Assembly (NCBI GenBank): GCA_946479405.1
Contig: CAMLGD010000121.1
Location: forward strand, 1-9,789
Reading direction: 5' to 3'
Source of the DNA: an uncultured Vogesella sp.
Lineage (GTDB): Bacteria; Pseudomonadota; Gammaproteobacteria; Burkholderiales; Chromobacteriaceae
Length of the DNA stretch: 9,789 bases
In this document: one piece after another, positions 5,907 through 9,789 of the stretch
Layout: every line of letters begins with the position of its first letter
How positions within the stretch are numbered: position 1 is the first letter of the stretch
Notes under the pieces: generated by a model
Database searches by the model: none
What the model was told of the DNA's origin: nothing
What the model saw: the letters and a program-made list of their open reading frames with translations, nothing else
Position numbers and translations under genes: made by a program

Positions 5907-6884
5907 TCACTCCGCCTCGCGATACCAGATGGTGGCGCCGTAGGTGGAATCGGGAAACGCCGGCATCACTTCGCCTTGGCTAAAGATTCTGCGGGCGTCG
6001 GGGTTGGCCGGTGTCCACCAGTTACCGGCTTGTGGGCAGGGGCGGCCGGCTTCGCAGCGGCCTTGTGGATGGGCGGGGTTGTCCGGCTGGAAGGCTTTGG
6101 CCCAGTCCACCATGTCCTTGGGGTAGTAGGGAAATTCGCGCAGCTTGCTGTCGTCCAGATCCTGCAGCAAGGCGGCGGCACCAGCTTCGAAACTCCAGTA
6201 GCCGTAGTAGCCGGCCTGGTTGGGTTCGAGGTGGGCATCATGCCAGGGCAGCCCCTTCATGCTGGTCTTGTACCAGCGCTTGATGTACTGGAGCAGAGCG
6301 GCTTCTGCCTTTTCCTTGCCGTCCAAGTCGGCATACAAGGCATCGACAAGGTCGGTGTAGGCCTTGGTGTGAGTCAGCGTTTCAGAGTCAAACCTTGAGT
6401 CTGGTAGTCCGAAATAGAGAAAGTCCTCATACAGCACATCCTCGCCTGCAAACCAGCCATCCTGCAGTGCGGCCAACCTGGGTAGCAAATCCTGGCGGTG
6501 CAGCAGGTAGCATAAGCCGATCAGTTGCATCAGCTGCTCGTAGTGGTCGAGCTCATCGAGCATGAACGGTGGATAGCTGGCATCACCGTGCCAGTCACGC
6601 AGCGCGGCGGTGTAGACCTCAATGGCCTGGATGACGGTTTCCAGTTCGTCACGCAGGGCAATGATGGGGTGGCCGGCGGTGTAGTTGAGGAGAAACAAGT
6701 CCCAGTATTGCATGGCCACCATTTCTTTGGCGCCAAGCCATCGCTCCTCAAGATTTCGCCCATTCCCTACTGGGTTTTTTATAAAAAGCTCAATACCTTC
6801 CTGCAATGCAGGGTGGCTACGACGAAATGATTCTATTGAAAGAAATATCTGCCGACGTTGTTTTACGAATTCGTCAATATCCAT
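5907..6884 (-). CDS. PoNi-type immunity protein (DUF1910/DUF1911)
   Basis: The 325-residue, all-helical cytoplasmic protein is expected to bind and block the DNase encoded just upstream. The N-terminal half (about 5-125, with WLGAKEMVAMQYWDLFLLNYTAG) fits PoNi_N (DUF1910). The part at about 130-265, with GYYGYWSFEAGAAALL and LREFPYYPKDMVDWA, fits PoNi_C (DUF1911). A further segment at about 277-325 has a CxxGxxCPxxGxWxxP pattern (Cys277, Cys283, Trp289) followed by ARRIFSQGEVMP and ATIWY. I know this cap from other T6SS immunity-type proteins; it is not part of the core PoNi fold. There is no signal peptide, as expected for protection against a DNA-cutting toxin. The start is 3 bases after the toxin stop with GGAT nearby. 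The first 150 bases are unusually AT-rich (6841-6900 is 21/60 GC by hand count). Confidence 0.88.
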   Translation of the reverse strand: MDIDEFVKQRRQIFLSIESFRRSHPALQEGIELFIKNPVGNGRNLEERWLGAKEMVAMQYWDLFLLNYTAGHPIIALRDELETVIQAIEVYTAALRDWHGDASYPPFMLDELDHYEQLMQLIGLCYLLHRQDLLPRLAALQDGWFAGEDVLYEDFLYFGLPDSRFDSETLTHTKAYTDLVDALYADLDGKEKAEAALLQYIKRWYKTSMKGLPWHDAHLEPNQAGYYGYWSFEAGAAALLQDLDDSKLREFPYYPKDMVDWAKAFQPDNPAHPQGRCEAGRPCPQAGNWWTPANPDARRIFSQGEVMPAFPDSTYGATIWYREAE

Positions 6885-6887
6885 CGC

Positions 6888-8351
6888 TTATCCAATTTTT
6901 GAGAAGTTGCGGTGATCACGCTGTTTATCAGTAAGACCCGCCCTGTTATCCACGACCTTGTCGATATCGGCATCTCTCCACTCGTGTGTTGCTTCATGGG
7001 CTTTGTGGCTGTCTGTCGCAGGATTCTGTCCCACTACCCAGCGTGACAGGGTCATGGCGTGACCGGCTGCCTGTGGAATGCTGAAGAACAGGACATGGCG
7101 GGTGTAGCCGCTTTGCACGATCTCATTGCGAAAGGACTCACTCCCCCCTGTTGCTTTTTGAAGACGTTTTCTGATCCACGAATTACTCATCTGCGTCACC
7201 CGCCCATCAGTCTGCCGCTGCGGTTTTTCGGGAAGTCCCAAGGAGCCTGGTGCTTTTTGCTGTGCCGTTTGTCCTCGTTTACGCCGCCCATGACGGGTAC
7301 TGCTGTCATTACTCCCACCCGCCCCCTCCTTATCCGCCGCATCACCTAGCAGGTCCTTCAGGCGTCGTGTTGGATTGGCACTGGCCTTGGCCTCGATTAC
7401 CGCATAGGGCTTGCCGCCTTTGCCGTCGGTCCGCCACACGCCGTCGATGCCGCGGCCGCGGGCACGTAGTGCGGCCAACCCTGCCTTGCTGTAGCTGCTG
7501 GGCCAGAGCTGTACCAGCTCGCCGGCATCGTTGAGCTTGCCTGTGTTGACCTTGCCGGCATCGTGGCTCGCGTTGCCGCCCCAGCGCTGCTGGCACAGGT
7601 AGTCGGCCATGTGCTCGCCCAGAATGCCGGTGGCCTTGTTGCCCAGCGTCTTGAGCATATCCGAGGCGTCGATCTTGCTGGCCTTGCTGCCGGGGCTGTT
7701 GCCGCGTACCGGCTGATCTGGCTTGGCATGGCTGCTGGCCTTGCCCTGGGTACCGCCTATCTCGGCCTTGGGTTTGTGCGGGGTGGCCGGCAGGCTGGGC
7801 TTGCGCGGTGCGGCGGCAGCCGCGTTGTTGCGGCTCTTGGCTATCCAGCCATCCACCTCTTTTTTGAACAGGTCGAACTGTTGCTGCATGTTTTGCCGGA
7901 TGCGATCCAGCATGCGATTGGTATCGGTATCCAGCATCCGGCGCAAGGCCGGGTTAGCCAGCATGTCGTCCAGGTATTTGCGCAGCCGTCCGATGTTCAG
8001 GCATTCGGTCAGTATCTTTTCCGGGTTGCCAATGCCCAGTCGGCGCAGGCCGGCAAACAGGCCATCCAGTGTCAGTGCGCCGGCCTTGACACCGCGCAGC
8101 GAACGTTTGACGGCATCGCCGCCACCGGGGATCAGGCCGATCAGCGCGGTGATCAGGTCAAACCAACCGGCAGGGCTGGCGGGGTTGGCCGCAAGGCTAA
8201 CCAGAGCCTTGAGAATGTCGCGGGCATCGATGACTTGCCCCACACCGGGCACCAGGCCCAGTGCGCTTTCCACCAGAATGGCCCAGGCTCCGTTGTTTTC
8301 GCCTTTCAGGAAGCTCACCGCCTCCTTTTTCAGTTTGTTCAGCCAGCTCAT
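6888..8351 (-). CDS. T6SS effector with PoNe-type DNase domain
   Basis: The 487-residue toxin is most likely delivered by the VgrG encoded upstream and degrades DNA in rival cells. Residues 1-110 carry two hydrophobic helices, each with an LGLxPGxG-type turn (31-38 and 71-78), like pre-toxin regions of other polymorphic toxins. A helical stretch follows (110-172), then an Ala/Pro/Lys/Ser linker (173-226). The nuclease spans about 228-430. GRGIDGVW gives Asp303, and YAVIEAKAS gives Glu320-x-Lys322, the PD-(D/E)xK triad. Glu246 precedes them in GILGEHMADYL and MSNSWIRKRL (388-397) follows, an order I associate with PoNe. The tail at 430-487 is charged. The ATG overlaps the vgrG stop by 4 bases (ATGA), with AGAGG 7 bases upstream. 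No adaptor gene separates it from vgrG. The nuclease family is inferred partly from the PoNi partner. Confidence 0.87.
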   Translation of the reverse strand: MSWLNKLKKEAVSFLKGENNGAWAILVESALGLVPGVGQVIDARDILKALVSLAANPASPAGWFDLITALIGLIPGGGDAVKRSLRGVKAGALTLDGLFAGLRRLGIGNPEKILTECLNIGRLRKYLDDMLANPALRRMLDTDTNRMLDRIRQNMQQQFDLFKKEVDGWIAKSRNNAAAAAPRKPSLPATPHKPKAEIGGTQGKASSHAKPDQPVRGNSPGSKASKIDASDMLKTLGNKATGILGEHMADYLCQQRWGGNASHDAGKVNTGKLNDAGELVQLWPSSYSKAGLAALRARGRGIDGVWRTDGKGGKPYAVIEAKASANPTRRLKDLLGDAADKEGAGGSNDSSTRHGRRKRGQTAQQKAPGSLGLPEKPQRQTDGRVTQMSNSWIRKRLQKATGGSESFRNEIVQSGYTRHVLFFSIPQAAGHAMTLSRWVVGQNPATDSHKAHEATHEWRDADIDKVVDNRAGLTDKQRDHRNFSKIG

Positions 8352-9789
8352 GACTTGGCCTCTCTGCTGGCGGCCAGCTCGGCGCGCTGCGTATCGTTCA
8401 GAAAGTCTTCCAGCACTTCACCCGCCGGCTCATCAAGCAGCGGGGTCCTCGGGTCTTCGTGTTCTCCGGTCATGGCATTGAGTTCACGGATATAGTCGCG
8501 CTGCTCACTGCTGGCCTGCTGCGCCCAGAACGCAGCGTGGCTTTGCTCGCGTTGTGCCAGCCGCGCCAACGCGTCCTCGACCGAGCTAGGTACGCCGCTT
8601 ATCGGATTGGGTGGGAAGAGGGCGTTGGACTGGTAGGGGCGCGGATCTTCGCCGTAGTACACGCTGACGGCCCCCTCCGGCACATTGTCCAGTTTGGCGT
8701 AACCATTGGCATCCAGCGTGCCCTGCTGTTGTGTACCGTTGGCAAAATGGACGACGTAGGGCGCTCCCGCAACCGGACGCAGGTCCGGGTAGCTATGTGT
8801 CAGCTCCAGAAAATTCTTTCGTTCGGACTGCGGCAGGGCTGCTAGCACGGGATTCTGGCTCGCCGGCCCATTCAAGCCATGCTCCGCCCCCTTCACGCTC
8901 ACCGTGCCGGGGCAGTGGATGTCGATATTGCCACCGTACAGCTTGATGTAGCCGCCACCGCTGGTGAGCAGGATGTCCTGTCTGGCGCTGATCAGCACCT
9001 TGCCCTTGCAGGAGGTGATGGTGATGTCCTTATCCGCCGTCAGTTCCATCGCATCGCTCTGCGCCTGAACCTGCACCTTGCCCTTGGCGGCGATCAGCTT
9101 CAGGCTGACCTTGTCCTTCACCCCGGCCACGAACAGGCTGATGTGCTGGCCGACGTTGTGCAGCCAGCGCCGGCCCGAGGTCTGGTTGAGGTCGCGTTGG
9201 GCAACCTGGTCGATGTTTGTGCCTGCGGCCAACGTTAAGGAGTTGTCGCTGCTGGCGGCCAACCCTGCCGGGGCGGACAGGATCATCAGCGGTTGCTGGC
9301 CGGCTTGCTCCTTGGCTGTCTTGAATTCTTTATCGGTATTGCTGCCGGCTTCCCAGGCTTTCAGCGCCGCAACGTGGTGTTGCAGGTGGCCGTCGGTTTT
9401 TTTCGCACCTTTGCCGTTGTCCGGCTGGATCTCGTCCGGGCCGGTTTCCTGCGTGTCGGCCAGTTGCGCGGTGGCGGTGTCGGCCAGGCTCTGGGCGAGG
9501 GCCAGGGCGGCGTCGAGCTGGTTTTGGGCGCCGTCGCGCGCCAGTTGTTTGCCACCGGCAGCGGCTTGCGCTTCGGTGCTGAGCAACAGGCCGTGGCCGG
9601 CGCGGATGGCGCCGTGCTGGTCGGTGCGCAGCTCGAAGCCATCGCCGCGGGGTTCGGCTTTGCCGTCGGTTCTGGGGTGGCTGAGGTAGCCCTGGTTGAG
9701 CTGGGTCTTGCCGTGCTCGCTGCTGAGCTTGGCGCGCACCTCGCCCGGGGTGTCGTCGAACAGCAGTTCGTTGTACTGCCCGCCGTGGT
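8348..9789 (-). CDS. vgrG: VgrG spike protein, C-terminal part (cut by window edge)
   Basis: The open frame enters from the right edge (first visible residues HGGQYNELLFDDTPGEVRAK) and continues 479 codons to TGA at 8348. VgrG trimers tip the type VI secretion tube and carry effectors. The gp5-like segment NELLFDDTPGE and AKLSSEHGKTQLNQGYL is typical of the VgrG body. An Ala/Gln-rich helical stretch comes next. A DUF2345 beta-helix needle follows at about 165-305 of the visible part, ending GGGYIKLYGGNIDIHCPGTVSVKGAEH. Then comes a transthyretin-like domain at about 335-385 (PYVVHFANGTQQQGTLDANGYAKL, in parts) and a charged helical tail of about 90 residues. The internal GTG at 9737-9739 is not the start. 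The transthyretin-like extension is known to dock effectors in other VgrGs, so it probably loads the overlapping downstream toxin. Confidence 0.93.
   Translation of the reverse strand, partial: HGGQYNELLFDDTPGEVRAKLSSEHGKTQLNQGYLSHPRTDGKAEPRGDGFELRTDQHGAIRAGHGLLLSTEAQAAAGGKQLARDGAQNQLDAALALAQSLADTATAQLADTQETGPDEIQPDNGKGAKKTDGHLQHHVAALKAWEAGSNTDKEFKTAKEQAGQQPLMILSAPAGLAASSDNSLTLAAGTNIDQVAQRDLNQTSGRRWLHNVGQHISLFVAGVKDKVSLKLIAAKGKVQVQAQSDAMELTADKDITITSCKGKVLISARQDILLTSGGGYIKLYGGNIDIHCPGTVSVKGAEHGLNGPASQNPVLAALPQSERKNFLELTHSYPDLRPVAGAPYVVHFANGTQQQGTLDANGYAKLDNVPEGAVSVYYGEDPRPYQSNALFPPNPISGVPSSVEDALARLAQREQSHAAFWAQQASSEQRDYIRELNAMTGEHEDPRTPLLDEPAGEVLEDFLNDTQRAELAASREAKS

Noticed and set aside
5808..6398. 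196-codon open frame on the + strand, starting in the gap
   Set aside because: Most of it is antisense to the immunity gene, and no ribosome site or family motif is seen.
7563..8495. 310-codon open frame on the + strand
   Set aside because: It is antisense to the toxin and the vgrG end, with low-information Ala/Gln-rich translation; a shadow of the real genes.

Overview
The window looks like a chromosomal segment of a GC-rich betaproteobacterium. The codon use and the near-full-length resemblance of individual proteins suggest the Neisseriales, perhaps Chromobacteriaceae such as Vogesella, Chromobacterium or Aquitalea. That placement rests on memory of families, not on a search. It holds three housekeeping or regulatory blocks and one accessory block. 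No tRNA, rRNA, CRISPR array or insertion sequence was seen.

Left (1-1006, + strand): the last 57 codons of a PP2C-type Ser/Thr phosphatase, then rph (RNase PH), ending at a strong symmetrical hairpin that can terminate transcription from both sides.

Middle-left (1025-3415, - strand): a two-component pair very close to E. coli RstA/RstB (rstA then rstB, 3 bases apart), followed by a 64-residue exported Ala/Lys-rich protein that resembles the acid-shock protein Asr. In E. coli asr is a direct RstA target. Here a 14-mer, TACAAGTCGTTACA, matches 11 of the 12 fixed positions of the published RstA box (TACATNTNGTTACA). It lies inside the last codons of rstB, about 60 bases upstream of the inferred start of the asr-like transcript. 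Regulator, sensor, operator and effector protein therefore seem packed into about 2.3 kb.

Middle (3386-5671, - strand): a monocistronic 720-residue tubulin/FtsZ-superfamily GTPase with its own extended -10 promoter and rho-independent terminator. It is far larger than FtsZ, yet keeps recognisable nucleotide-binding loops and the T7 catalytic acids.

Right (5907-9789, - strand): a type VI secretion cassette. It runs from the 3' part of vgrG (cut by the window edge, with a transthyretin-like C-terminal extension), through a 4-base overlap into a 487-residue toxin with a PoNe-type PD-(D/E)xK DNase domain, then 3 bases later to its PoNi (DUF1910/DUF1911) immunity protein. GC content falls sharply from the middle of the nuclease domain into the start of the immunity gene, which suggests toxin-tip/immunity exchange. 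A 308-base AT-rich gap separates this cassette from the tubulin-like gene.
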